64,000 bases of DNA, from the NCBI RefSeq assembly GCF_001724815.1, contig NZ_MEDO01000014.1, positions 1-64,000 on the forward strand. Reading direction: 5' to 3'. Both the position numbers and the translations under genes were made by a program. Under the pieces are notes generated by a model. The model was not told where the DNA came from and did not search any database. It saw only the letters and a program-made list of their open reading frames with translations. The stretch is from Arenimonas sp. SCN 70-307 (GTDB taxonomy: Bacteria > Pseudomonadota > Gammaproteobacteria > Xanthomonadales > Xanthomonadaceae). This document shows, piece by piece, positions 49,660 to 58,359 of this stretch. Numbering within the stretch: position 1 is the stretch's first letter; each line of letters opens with the position of its first letter.

Positions 49660-50444
49660 TGATTCGCCAACTCCTCCTGGCCACGGCCGCCCTGCTGGCC
49701 TGCGCCGCCGGCACCGCGAAGGCGCAGGGTTTCGACGCCCTCGTGCTGCCGCCACGCTTCGAGGACAGCGCCCGCCAGGGCAGCGTCTATCGCAACGTGC
49801 TCGAGATCCAGAGCGCCTCGCCCAATCCCACGCGCTTCAACATCCGCAGCGCCGACTGGACCCTCGACGCCGCTGGCGACGCGGTTTTCGACTATGCCCT
49901 CGCGCCCGGCAGCTGCCGGCCGTGGCTTGGCCTGGAAGCCAACGAAGTCGTCGTGGAGGGCAACGGCCGCCGCCGGCTCCGCTTCGAGGTCGCCGTCCCG
50001 CAGGATGCCCCCTCGGGCCAGTGCCGCTTCGCGATCATGGTCGAGGGCCAGCCCCAGCAGACCGAAAGCGGCATGTCCGTGTCCGGGCGCATCGGCATCA
50101 TCGTCTACCTCACCATCGGCGATGGCGCCGCCCGCCTGTCGGTCACCGACCTCCGGGTCGAGGCCATCGATGGCCGGGACCTGCCGGTGGTCAGCGTCCG
50201 CAACGACGGCAATGCCCATGGCCGGCTGCAGGGCTTCGTGAACGGACTCGACGCCCAGGGCCGCCGCTGGACCCTGGTGCCCGTCTCGCACCCGATCCTG
50301 CCCGGCACGACGCGGCAGGTGCCGCTGCAGCCGGTGGTCGACGAGGGCGAGCCCCCGCCGACGCTGGCCTTCCCGATGCAGCTGCGTGGCCAGTTCGACT
50401 GGGGAAGCCAGCGCGTCCCGGTTGAAGGCGCGGCAGCCCGATGA
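49659..50444 (+). CDS. PapD-like periplasmic fimbrial chaperone
   Basis: A 261-residue periplasmic protein with a signal (about 1-22). Two Ig-like halves can be traced. The first shows VLPPRFEDSARQGSVYRNVLEI, DWTLDA and a Cys pair (GSCRPW, GQCRFAIM). The second begins near LSVTDLRVEA with VVSVRNDGNAHGRLQGFV. This pattern fits chaperones that donate a strand to pilins before secretion. The ATG at 49659 is used; a GTG lies three bases earlier. Its stop overlaps the next start. Confidence 0.75.
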   Translation: MIRQLLLATAALLACAAGTAKAQGFDALVLPPRFEDSARQGSVYRNVLEIQSASPNPTRFNIRSADWTLDAAGDAVFDYALAPGSCRPWLGLEANEVVVEGNGRRRLRFEVAVPQDAPSGQCRFAIMVEGQPQQTESGMSVSGRIGIIVYLTIGDGAARLSVTDLRVEAIDGRDLPVVSVRNDGNAHGRLQGFVNGLDAQGRRWTLVPVSHPILPGTTRQVPLQPVVDEGEPPPTLAFPMQLRGQFDWGSQRVPVEGAAAR

Positions 50445-52417
50445 CGCCGCCTGCGCGCCGGCCGCTCGCGGCCTCGATCGGATGGCTGCTCACCACTTGC
50501 GCCCTGGTTGCGCCCGTCCAGGCCTGGGACGAGCCGCCGCCGGAACCGCCGGCCTTCCAGGATCGCCTGATCGATCCGGACAAGCTCGCCCCGCTTCCCC
50601 CGGACGACGAAGAAACCTACGACCCCTCGGGACTGCCGCGCAGCTGGCGCCTTGAGCTGGTGACCAGCCAGGTCGAGCGCGGCGACGATCGCTTCGGCGA
50701 GACCGGCGCCAGCTTTGGCGGCCTCTGGGAAACCGAGGACTGGGGCAACTTCTCGCTCGACGCCACCGTTTTCCGGAGCGACCAGGGCCGTGGCCTGGGC
50801 AGCCGCTGGATCGGCACCGCCACGCTCTGGCAGCGCAACCTGCGCTTCGACGGCGGGTGGCGCGCCGAAAACGGCCTGGGCGTGCTCAACACCCCGCTGA
50901 CGCCGCTGCAGCGCGACCAGTACCGCTTCTTCCTGCCCAGTGCGCCCTACTCGGGCCTGGTGACCCAGTGGGACAACGCCGGCAAGGGCCGGCACTTCTT
51001 CGGCGGCTTCGGCCAGGCGGGCGTGTTCACCGGCGCGCGCGTGGTCGGTTTCGACCAGGCCGAGGGACAGGTCGGCACGCTGGGCGCACAGTGGCGCTGG
51101 TCGCCCTCGTGGTCCGGCGCCGCCACCGTGCTCGCCACCGACGGCCGGATCGTGCCCGACGACCTAGGATCCGGCCAGTACCAGGACGGTCGCACCGAAG
51201 CCGCCCTGCTCAGTTCGGCCTGGAGCGGCACTCGCGACAAGCTCAAGCTGCACCTGCACACCAGCCGTGGCTTCCTGGGCGACGCCAGCGGTGCCTGGGC
51301 CGATGCCGAATCGCGGCGCGGGCGCTATACGCACAGCTACGGCCTGTTCCGGCTCGAGCCGGGCCTGGCCTGGGGCGCGCTGCCGATCAACAACGATGCC
51401 CAGGGCGCGTACTGGCGCACCAGCTACAGCCATCCGCGATGGACCTGGTCCGCCGCCATCGACCAGATCGACTCGGTCAGCGGCAGCAGCTTCGAGGGCA
51501 CCTACGCCAACGCCTTCCTGCGCTACCAGGCGCGCGCCAACTTCGGCGTGGGCGGCGGCCTGAACGTGCGTCGCTCGCAGACGGCCACCGACTTCTCCAC
51601 CCGCTGGTTCGCCGACCGCCGTGCGCGCTGGGGCGTCACCCGCCTGCAGCTCGACCAGGCCCACACGAGCGACCGCGACGACTGGCAGCTCTCGCTCGAC
51701 CAGGACCTGCCGATGAAGACCGGCTCGCGCCTGACCGTGTCCGGCAGCTATGGCGTCGAGGACCAGGACGGCATTGGCCGCACCGACACCTTTTCGCTGG
51801 CCGCCCTGGGCGGCATCGAACTGACCGACCGGCTCAGCCTGGACGGCAACGTGCGCTGGCTGCACGGCGACGGCCCGAATGCCTACCGGGGCACCGACAT
51901 CAACCTGAGCCTGAACTGGCGCGTCGCCAGCCACTGGTGGCTCACCGCGACGGCCTACAACAACCGCGGCGAGCAGCGCTCGCCCTTCCAGCTCGACCCG
52001 CTGGCGCCGCCGGACGTGTTCCTGCGCATCCCGCGCGAGCGCTCGGTGTTCCTCAGCCTGCGCTACGAGCGCCAGTCGGGCACGGCGGCGATGGTGCTGG
52101 GCGGCATGCCGGGCACGGCGGCCGGCAGCATCGCGGGCAGCGTCTTCCTCGACGACAACGGCGATGGCGTGCGCTCGGCCTCGGAACTGCCCGCGGCCAA
52201 CGTCACCGTCATCCTCGACGGCCGCTACTCGGTGCGAACCGACAGCAACGGCAACTTCGAATTCCCCCGCGTCGCCGTCGGCGCGCACACCATCGAGGTG
52301 GTGCCCGACAACCTGCCGCTGCCCTGGTTCATCGACGAAGGCAGCGAGCGCCGCGCCGTCGAGGTGCGGGTGCGCGACAGTGAACGCGTGGACATCGGCG
52401 CCCGGAGGCAGCGATGA
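50441..52417 (+). CDS. Usher-like outer-membrane barrel with C-terminal SdrD-B-like domain
   Basis: A 658-residue protein with a signal (about 1-29) and a proline-rich N-terminus, then a long repetitive beta-barrel region (about 65-550) with alternating aromatic strands. One stretch, DQYRFFLPSAPYSGLVTQWDN, recalls usher barrel segments. Near 565-630 it has an Ig/CNA-like domain with the Ca-binding-type loop FLDDNGDGVRSASELPAANV and TDSNGNFEFPRVAVGAHTIEV, as in SdrD_B or carboxypeptidase-regulatory domains. It is about 150-200 residues shorter than FimD/PapC and no classical PapC N-terminal domain is evident. It likely forms the pore that assembles the subunits. Confidence 0.7.
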   Translation: MTPPARRPLAASIGWLLTTCALVAPVQAWDEPPPEPPAFQDRLIDPDKLAPLPPDDEETYDPSGLPRSWRLELVTSQVERGDDRFGETGASFGGLWETEDWGNFSLDATVFRSDQGRGLGSRWIGTATLWQRNLRFDGGWRAENGLGVLNTPLTPLQRDQYRFFLPSAPYSGLVTQWDNAGKGRHFFGGFGQAGVFTGARVVGFDQAEGQVGTLGAQWRWSPSWSGAATVLATDGRIVPDDLGSGQYQDGRTEAALLSSAWSGTRDKLKLHLHTSRGFLGDASGAWADAESRRGRYTHSYGLFRLEPGLAWGALPINNDAQGAYWRTSYSHPRWTWSAAIDQIDSVSGSSFEGTYANAFLRYQARANFGVGGGLNVRRSQTATDFSTRWFADRRARWGVTRLQLDQAHTSDRDDWQLSLDQDLPMKTGSRLTVSGSYGVEDQDGIGRTDTFSLAALGGIELTDRLSLDGNVRWLHGDGPNAYRGTDINLSLNWRVASHWWLTATAYNNRGEQRSPFQLDPLAPPDVFLRIPRERSVFLSLRYERQSGTAAMVLGGMPGTAAGSIAGSVFLDDNGDGVRSASELPAANVTVILDGRYSVRTDSNGNFEFPRVAVGAHTIEVVPDNLPLPWFIDEGSERRAVEVRVRDSERVDIGARRQR

Positions 52418-52710
52418 AGTCCGCGCCCCGTCCCCGCGCCCTGATGATGCGCCTGGCGGTGCTGGTCACCGCGGCGGCCATGGCCGTGTTCCTGCAGGCC
52501 GGCGCCGGCGCCTCGCCGGGCCATGGCCCGCGATCGGCGCCGGCTGTCCAGGAGACCGCCGCGCCGCCCGTCTGCGGCGAGGCGCACGCGCCTTCGCTGC
52601 TGACGCATCCCGCCGTCGGCAAGGCCGTGCCGGCCGAGTCTCAGGCCAGCGCCGACCGCAGCAAGTCGCCCAGCAGCGGCTGCAGCCGCGAGGCCAGCGC
52701 CGGCTCGTAG
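52414..52710 (+). CDS. Small predicted secreted protein at operon end
   Basis: A 98-residue frame whose ATG overlaps the usher-like stop (ATGA), matching the coupling of the other operon genes. Residues 12-33 (RLAVLVTAAAMAVFLQAGAGA) look like a signal peptide; the rest is low-complexity with two cysteines. Its last 70 bases overlap hutG on the other strand, which lowers confidence. Confidence 0.4.
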   Translation: MKSAPRPRALMMRLAVLVTAAAMAVFLQAGAGASPGHGPRSAPAVQETAAPPVCGEAHAPSLLTHPAVGKAVPAESQASADRSKSPSSGCSREASAGS

Positions 52711-53420
52711 CGCGCGGCGGCTTCGTCCATGTAGCAGCACTGGGCGATCTCGAGCTGGATGGCCTCCACGCCCCGCGCCGGCTGGCCGTAGTGGCGCGTG
52801 ATGTGGCCGCCCTTGAAGCGCCCGTTCGACACCCAGGTGTAGTCGCCCTGCCCCGCCAGCACGGCCTCGAGCCGCGCCTGCGTGGCCGCCGTGCAGCTCG
52901 CGCCGGCGGCGGTGCCGAGGTTGAGGTCGGGCAGCCGCCCCTCGAAAAGGAAGGGCACGAGGCTGCGGATCGAGTGGCCTTCCCACAGCAGCGCGCGCCC
53001 GTGCGCGGCGCGCAGCCGTTCGAGCTCGCCGGCCAGCGCCTCGTGGTAGGGGCGCCAGTAGCGCTGTACGCGGGCCTGCACCTCGTCGGGCGACGGTGCC
53101 TGGCCCGGCAGGTAGATCGGTTCGCCGTCGAAGCCCGTGGCCGGGCACAGGCCGGTGGTGTTCTGGCCCGGATAAAGCGAGACATCGTCCGGCGGGCGGT
53201 TGAGGTCGACCACGTAGCGCGAGTACCTCGGCACCAGCACCGAGGCGCCCATCGCGAGCGCGAAATCGTAGAGCCGGCTGACGAACCAGTCGGTGTCGGG
53301 CACGCCGCGCGCGGTGGCCGTGAGCCGCGCGGCGATGTCGTCCGGCAGCGCGGTGCCGTCGTGCGGCAGGCTCACCAGCAGGGGCAGGCGGCCGCGGTGG
53401 AGTTCGAACACGTCGCTCAT
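52641..53420 (-). CDS. hutG: N-formylglutamate amidohydrolase
   Basis: A 259-residue zinc hydrolase that releases formate from N-formylglutamate in histidine breakdown. Conserved segments: PLLVSLPHDGTALP, VDLNRPPDDVSLYPGQNTTGLCP, and WEGHSIRSLVPFLFEGRLPDLNLGT. The ATG at 53420 gives full length. It follows the D-amino-acid dehydrogenase by 8 bases on the same strand. No other hut genes are nearby. Confidence 0.92.
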   Translation of the reverse strand: MSDVFELHRGRLPLLVSLPHDGTALPDDIAARLTATARGVPDTDWFVSRLYDFALAMGASVLVPRYSRYVVDLNRPPDDVSLYPGQNTTGLCPATGFDGEPIYLPGQAPSPDEVQARVQRYWRPYHEALAGELERLRAAHGRALLWEGHSIRSLVPFLFEGRLPDLNLGTAAGASCTAATQARLEAVLAGQGDYTWVSNGRFKGGHITRHYGQPARGVEAIQLEIAQCCYMDEAAARYEPALASRLQPLLGDLLRSALA

Positions 53421-53428
53421 CGAAGGCC

Positions 53429-54682
53429 TCAGCCCGCCAGGCGCGCCGGCGAATACGGCGCGGGGTCGATGGCCGTCGCGCGGCCGGTCATCAGGTCGGC
53501 CAGCAGGCGGCCGGTGCCGGCGCTCATGCCCATGCCCATCATGCCGTGGCCGGTGGCCAGGAACAGGTTGTTGTAGCCGGGTGCGCGGCCCAGCAGCGGC
53601 AGGTCGTCGTGCATCATCGGGCGCCAGCCGCACCATTGCTCGCGCCGGGCCGGGCCGGCCGGCTCGAGCAGGTATTCGGCGGCGCCGCGCTCGAGCGCGC
53701 CGAGCCGGCGCGGGTTGAGGCTGTCGTCGAAGCCGCTGAACTCCATCGTGCTGCCCAGCCGGAAGCCGTCGGCCCAGGTGGTGACGCAGACGCTGCGCTC
53801 CTTGAGCACCAGCGGCCGGCGCGGCACCGTGGCCGGGCGGTCGTAGGTGATCGAATAGCCCTTGCCCGGCTGCACCGGGATGGACAACCCGAGGTTGTCG
53901 GCGAAACCCGCGGACCAGGCGCCCATCGCCAGCAGCACGCGCGCGCCGCTGCGCTTGCCCTCGCTGGTCTGCACGGCCTCGATGCCGTTGCGGCCGCGCT
54001 CGAAGCCGAGCACGCCCACGCCCTCCTCGATCACGCCGCCGGCCTCGCGCACGATGCGCGCCAGTTCGGCCGTGTAGCGGTCGGGGCGCAGCTGGGCGTC
54101 GCCGGGGAAATGGATGGCGCCGGCCAGGCCGGGCTTGAGCGCCGGCTCGTCGGCGGCCAGCGCGGCGGCGTCGAGCACGCGCGCGGCCACGCCCAGCTCG
54201 GCCAGCAACGGCAGTTCGCGCTGCTGGCGCTCGAGCGCGCGCGCGCTGCGGAACACGTAGTGCAGGCCACTGGCCTCGAAGCCGCAGTCGAGGTCCTGGC
54301 CATAGACCAGGTCCTCGACCAGGGCGCGCGAGTACTTGAGCAGCGCGCCCTTGGCCAGGCCGCTGGCCCGCCAGTCGCGGGCGTTGCAGCGGCCGGCGGC
54401 GCGGGCCAGCCAGCGCATCAGCGCCGGGTCCCAGCGCGGCTTGATGTACAGCGGCGCGTCGGGGCGCAGCATCCAGCGCAGGCCCTGGGCCACCATGCCC
54501 GGCGCCGCCAGCGGCGCGGCGTGGCTGGGCGTGAGGGTGCCGCAATTGCCCCAGGAGCTGCCGCCGCCGACCTTGCCGGCCTCCAGCACGCGCACCGAGC
54601 GACCCTCGGCCAGCAGGTAATGCGCACAGGCCAGGCCGATCACGCCCCCGCCCAGCACCAGCACATCCGCATCATGGCTCAT
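53429..54682 (-). CDS. FAD-dependent D-amino-acid dehydrogenase (DadA-like)
   Basis: A 417-residue DAO-fold flavoenzyme. FAD-binding VLVLGGGVIGLACAHYLL opens the protein; the active core includes GGSSWGNCGTLTPSHA and the C-terminal GHGMMGMGMSAGTGRLLADL. It oxidises D-amino acids to keto acids and feeds electrons to the respiratory chain. Relatives of this branch also act on D-hydroxyproline. Substrate is not set by the sequence. Confidence 0.88.
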   Translation of the reverse strand: MSHDADVLVLGGGVIGLACAHYLLAEGRSVRVLEAGKVGGGSSWGNCGTLTPSHAAPLAAPGMVAQGLRWMLRPDAPLYIKPRWDPALMRWLARAAGRCNARDWRASGLAKGALLKYSRALVEDLVYGQDLDCGFEASGLHYVFRSARALERQQRELPLLAELGVAARVLDAAALAADEPALKPGLAGAIHFPGDAQLRPDRYTAELARIVREAGGVIEEGVGVLGFERGRNGIEAVQTSEGKRSGARVLLAMGAWSAGFADNLGLSIPVQPGKGYSITYDRPATVPRRPLVLKERSVCVTTWADGFRLGSTMEFSGFDDSLNPRRLGALERGAAEYLLEPAGPARREQWCGWRPMMHDDLPLLGRAPGYNNLFLATGHGMMGMGMSAGTGRLLADLMTGRATAIDPAPYSPARLAG

Positions 54683-54724
54683 GCGCGGCAGTTTACCCGG
54701 CGGCCGGGCCGGCGGGGCGCCGGC

Positions 54725-55975
54725 TCAGCGGCGCATCGGCGGCAGCTGCAGGTAGGTGGCGGCCCGCCACAGCCACTCCATCGGCCCGAAGCGGAAGCGC
54801 GCCAGCCACCAGTGGCTCAGCGCCACCTGCAGGCCGAACAGCGTGAGCACGAACAGCGGCTGCCAGGCCCGCGGCAGCTGCTCGAAGTAGCCCAGGCCGT
54901 AGCCGTAGAAGATCGTGGTGCACACCAGCGACTGCATCAGGTAGTTGGTCAGCGCCATGCGCCCGGCCGGGGCCAGCAGGCCCAGCCAGCGGCCGAGCAC
55001 CGGCGACTGCAGGCCGCGCACGAACCAGGCCAGGTAGGCCAGGGCCATCACCGCGCCGCCGAGCATCTGCAGCGACTGGGCGGTCGAGGCGGTCAGGTCC
55101 AGGCGGCCGAAATCCATGGTCGGCAGCATCCAGTACGAGACCAGCACCATCGCCAGGCCCACCGGCAGCGCCACCCAGCGCAGCCGCCAGAACAGCCGCG
55201 CGTGCTGCTCGGGGCGGGCGATGGCGCCGCTGCGGGTGAACCAGGCGCCGACCAGGAACAGGCCCAGGATGAAGGCGCCGAAGATGAAGATGAAGCCGAG
55301 CATGCTCAGGAAGTCCGACGCGCGCTGGGCCGTGGCCTCGGCGTAGCTGCCGCTGCCATAGGCCAGGCGCTGGGCCTCGACCTGGGCGTCGATCTGCGCG
55401 CCCTGCGCGGCCATGGCCTGCTCGAAGCCGGCGCGCGCTTCTTCCGGCATCGCCTGCATGGCCGATCCCAGCAGGCCCATCAGCAGCGTGAGCCCCACCG
55501 GCAGCAGCATCAGCGCCACGCCCCACTTGGGCAGGCGCGACTGCGGCGTGCCGCGGAAGCACAGGCCCAGCAGCAGGCCCATCAGGGCGTAGGTCACCAG
55601 GATGTCGCCCGGCCACAGCAGCACCGCGTGCGCCAGGCCCAGCACGAGCAGCGTGCCGATCCGGCGCAGATAGAGGCCCAGGAAGGGACGGCCGGCGGCA
55701 TCGGCGCGCATCAGCATCACTGCGAAGCCCATGCCGAAGAGCATCGAGAACAGCGGGAAGAACTTGCCCTGCACCAGCAGGTAGATGGCCGCGTCCATCG
55801 TGCGGTCTGCCCCTTGCAGGCTGGGGTCGAGGCCGGTCATCGAGTTCATCAGCGGCCCGACGAAGGCCTCGATGTTCATCAGCAGGATGCCCAGCAGAGC
55901 GAAGCCGCGCAGCGCGTCGAGCGCCTGGATGCGGTCGTTGGCGCCGACGGGCGCGAGGGTATGGTCCTGGGTCAT
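54725..55975 (-). CDS. DUF418-family membrane protein
   Basis: A 416-residue inner-membrane protein with about ten helices. The N-terminal RIQALDALRGFALLGILLMNIEAF is the DUF418 signature, and GRMALTNYLMQSLVCTTIFYGYGL and VALSHWWLARFRFGPMEWLWRAATY near the end are also conserved. The family is acyltransferase-3-like in topology, but its function is not known. Confidence 0.92.
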   Translation of the reverse strand: MTQDHTLAPVGANDRIQALDALRGFALLGILLMNIEAFVGPLMNSMTGLDPSLQGADRTMDAAIYLLVQGKFFPLFSMLFGMGFAVMLMRADAAGRPFLGLYLRRIGTLLVLGLAHAVLLWPGDILVTYALMGLLLGLCFRGTPQSRLPKWGVALMLLPVGLTLLMGLLGSAMQAMPEEARAGFEQAMAAQGAQIDAQVEAQRLAYGSGSYAEATAQRASDFLSMLGFIFIFGAFILGLFLVGAWFTRSGAIARPEQHARLFWRLRWVALPVGLAMVLVSYWMLPTMDFGRLDLTASTAQSLQMLGGAVMALAYLAWFVRGLQSPVLGRWLGLLAPAGRMALTNYLMQSLVCTTIFYGYGLGYFEQLPRAWQPLFVLTLFGLQVALSHWWLARFRFGPMEWLWRAATYLQLPPMRR

Positions 55976-56026
55976 GGCGCGGAGCCTCCCCGCCCCGGCG
56001 CCACTATAACCGATGTCGCGGGCGGC

Positions 56027-56506
56027 TTAGTGCTCGACGCCGCCGTCGCCGTGCACGTGGCCGTGCTCGACCTCGACCGCCTCGGCCTCGCGTACGCCGA
56101 CGATCTCGACGTCGAACTGCAGGGTCTTGCCGGCCATCGGGTGGTTGAGGTCCACGTCCACCACGGTGGCGCCGACCTTGGCGACGGTGACCGCGCGCGG
56201 ACCCATCGAGGTCTCGAGCACCACCTGCTGGCCCGGCTTGAGGCGGGCGTTGCGGAAGTGCTTCTTGGGCACGCGCTGCACGTAGTTCTCGCGGCGCTCG
56301 CCGTAGGCCTGGTCAGGCGCGACGGTGACCTCGAAGCGGTCGCCCTCGGCCTTGTCCATCATCGCGGCCTCGAGGCCCGGGATGATGTTGCCGTGGCCGA
56401 CCAGGATGGCCAGCGGCTCGCGGTCGCGCGAGCTCTCGACCGGCGGCTGGCCGGCCTCGGAGACGGTGTAGTGGAAACGCACGACGCTGTTCTTCTGGAT
56501 CTTCAT
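56027..56506 (-). CDS. slyD: FKBP-type peptidyl-prolyl isomerase, SlyD type
   Basis: A 159-residue cytoplasmic prolyl isomerase and chaperone. An FKBP domain (VVRFHYTVSEAGQ, GHGNIIPGLEAAMMDKAEGD) surrounds a SlyD insert-in-flap domain (about 70-120). It ends in a short His-rich tail, HGHVHGDGGVEH, that may bind nickel, though it is shorter than the E. coli tail. The ATG at 56506 fits the family. Confidence 0.9.
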   Translation of the reverse strand: MKIQKNSVVRFHYTVSEAGQPPVESSRDREPLAILVGHGNIIPGLEAAMMDKAEGDRFEVTVAPDQAYGERRENYVQRVPKKHFRNARLKPGQQVVLETSMGPRAVTVAKVGATVVDVDLNHPMAGKTLQFDVEIVGVREAEAVEVEHGHVHGDGGVEH

Positions 56507-56563
56507 GTTCGACCTGGGCTGGGGCCGGTGACTGCACCGGCGGGGATGGGGCACACTGGGCCC

Positions 56564-57118
56564 GTGAAAGCGAGCGCGCATTATCCCGGCCACCCCCGCC
56601 CGGCGCCAGTTCCGGCCTGGGCCCGGCTGCTTCCCCTCGTCCTGGTGCTGGTCCTGGCCGCCTGCGGCACGGCGCCCAAGCGCGGGCCCGCGCCCGCCGC
56701 GGCAGCCCCGAAGGTGGTTGACGTGGCGCCCGAGGACCCGGCCCGCGCCAACGAAGTGCTGATGCGCGCGCTCGGCCTGGTCGGCACGCCCTACCGCTAT
56801 GGCGGCAACACCCCGGCCGGCGGCTTCGACTGCAGCGGCCTGGTGGGCTACGTTTTCCTCGATGCGGCCAAGGTCTACCTGCCGCGCACCACCCGCGAGA
56901 TCGCCAAGTTCAAGGCCCACGTGCCGCCGGATGACCGCCTGGCCGCCGGCGACCTGGTGCTGTTTTCAGACAAGGGCACGGTCTTCCACGTGGGCATCTA
57001 CGTTGGCGAGGGTCGCTTCGTGCACGCCCCCAGCACCGGCGGCACCGTGCGGCTCGACCGCATCGACGGGCCCTACTGGGGCCGGCACTACGCCGGCGCG
57101 CGCCGCATCCTCTACTGA
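56564..57118 (+). CDS. NlpC/P60-family lipoprotein endopeptidase (Spr-like)
   Basis: A 184-residue lipoprotein with a signal ending VLAAC|G near residue 25. The NlpC/P60 domain has the catalytic triad in TPAGGFDCSGLVGYVF (Cys), VFHVGIYVGEGRFVHAP (His) and following residues. It should cut peptidoglycan peptide crosslinks. GTG 56564 is chosen because its N-terminus goes straight into a signal peptide; an ATG at 56546 would add six residues. Confidence 0.88.
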   Translation: MKASAHYPGHPRPAPVPAWARLLPLVLVLVLAACGTAPKRGPAPAAAAPKVVDVAPEDPARANEVLMRALGLVGTPYRYGGNTPAGGFDCSGLVGYVFLDAAKVYLPRTTREIAKFKAHVPPDDRLAAGDLVLFSDKGTVFHVGIYVGEGRFVHAPSTGGTVRLDRIDGPYWGRHYAGARRILY

Positions 57119-57507
57119 GCGCCGTCGCGCGCGGGCGGCTCGGGCCGCAGCCACAGCCAGGTGCCGGTGACCGCCATGATCGCGGTGCCGGTGGCGGCCA
57201 TCCACCACTTGGGCGCGGTGGCGAACATGATGACCGCGCTCAGTGCCATCGTGCCGATGGCCCACCACTTCGCCCGACGCGTCACCGAGCCGGTGGCCTG
57301 CCAGTCCCGGATCATCGGGCCGAAGGTGCGGTGCGCCAGCAGCCAGGCGTGCAGGCGCTTGGAACCACGCGCGGCGCAGAAGGCCGACAGCAGCACGAAG
57401 GGCGTGGTGGGCAGGCCCGGCAGGAACGCGCCCAGGATGCCCAGTCCCAGGGCCAGGTAGGCCGCCAGCAGCCACATCCAGCGCTTGACGTGGTGGACGG
57501 GGCTCAT
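57112..57507 (-). CDS. YbaN-family (DUF454) membrane protein
   Basis: A 131-residue inner-membrane protein. LALGLGILGAFLPGLPTTPFVLLSAF is the DUF454 signature, followed by ARGSKRLHAWLLAHRTFGPMIRDW and two C-terminal helices. Function is unknown. Its end overlaps the convergent NlpC/P60 gene by seven bases. Confidence 0.88.
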   Translation of the reverse strand: MSPVHHVKRWMWLLAAYLALGLGILGAFLPGLPTTPFVLLSAFCAARGSKRLHAWLLAHRTFGPMIRDWQATGSVTRRAKWWAIGTMALSAVIMFATAPKWWMAATGTAIMAVTGTWLWLRPEPPARDGAQ

Positions 57508-57520
57508 CCGGGGCAGGGGC

Positions 57521-58069
57521 TCAGGCGCCAGCCGATCCGGCGGCGCGGGCCAGGGCGTCGCGCACGCGGCGACGGCGCATGCGCGCCTGCAGCTGCCCGC
57601 GCCGGCGCGCCAGCTCGCGCGCCTGAGCCAGCCGGGCGTCGGCGTCGGCGGGTTCGCCCAGCGCCTCGCGCGCGGCGCGGAAATCGTCGTAGGCCACCAC
57701 CACGTGGCGGATCTGCCGCAGCAGCAGCTCGAGCATGATGGCGTCGTCGAGCAGGCCGATCACCTCGACGTCGTCCGGGATCATGTCCTCCGGGTCGCTG
57801 AAGTAGGCCAGCAGCTTGAGCACCTCCGAGCGCTCGGGCTGCGGCAGCGCCCAGGCCTCGTCCTCGAGCATGTCCACCAGCTCCACCACCTGCAGCAGGC
57901 GCCGGCGGATGTAGCCGGGCGCGCATTCGATGGGCAGGGTCTGCAGGCCGTGGCGGGCCGCCTCGATGATGTCGCACTCGTCGGCGCAGGCCACGCGGCG
58001 CTCGGCGCGGGCCGGGGCCTCGTGGAAGCGCTCGATGTCGGCGGGCTCGAGTTCGAAGCTGATCTTCAT
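57521..58069 (-). CDS. YkvA-family (DUF1232) protein
   Basis: A 182-residue protein. The segment LKLLAYFSDPEDMIPDDVEVIGLLDDAIMLELLLR has the DPxDxxPD and DDA pattern of DUF1232, here with somewhat unusual N- and C-termini rich in charged residues. Role is unknown. It is separated from the YbaN gene by 13 bases and probably shares its transcript. Confidence 0.75.
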   Translation of the reverse strand: MKISFELEPADIERFHEAPARAERRVACADECDIIEAARHGLQTLPIECAPGYIRRRLLQVVELVDMLEDEAWALPQPERSEVLKLLAYFSDPEDMIPDDVEVIGLLDDAIMLELLLRQIRHVVVAYDDFRAAREALGEPADADARLAQARELARRRGQLQARMRRRRVRDALARAAGSAGA

Positions 58070-58359
58070 GCCGCCATCCTACGCCAGCCTGAACGTCGCG
58101 TTCACATGCCACGAGCCCCGGGGATGGCCGTGGCGGCCCGCATAGCGTAGAGTTCGCGGCGTTTGCTGCACCGGCTGACCGTTTTCCCCCGGTATGCCCC
58201 GCCGCCAGGCCGAGCCAAGCTCGGGTCCTGCGCCAGGCCCCACTCCGCACGCCTTTCGTTGCGCAAACTCGCCAGGCCATGATGGCCCGGCGCAAAAAAC
58301 TGAAGCAGGACTCGCAGCGCGGTTTCAGGGAACGCTCCGGGTTACACCACGGAGCAATC
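58070..58359. other. 290-base intergenic region before rhlE
   Basis: A divergent promoter region between the YkvA-family gene and rhlE. A small inverted repeat tgaacg-tcg-cgttca lies at about 58089-58103. The rest holds a few T-rich stretches (cgttttcccccgg) but no clear -35/-10 pair, riboswitch or gene. The rhlE leader is long, as is usual for cold-induced helicases. Confidence 0.5.

Noticed and set aside
53546-56563. Long plus-strand frame of about 1000 codons running into the NlpC/P60 gene
   Set aside because: It is antisense to dadA, the DUF418 gene and slyD; only the last 184 codons are a real gene.
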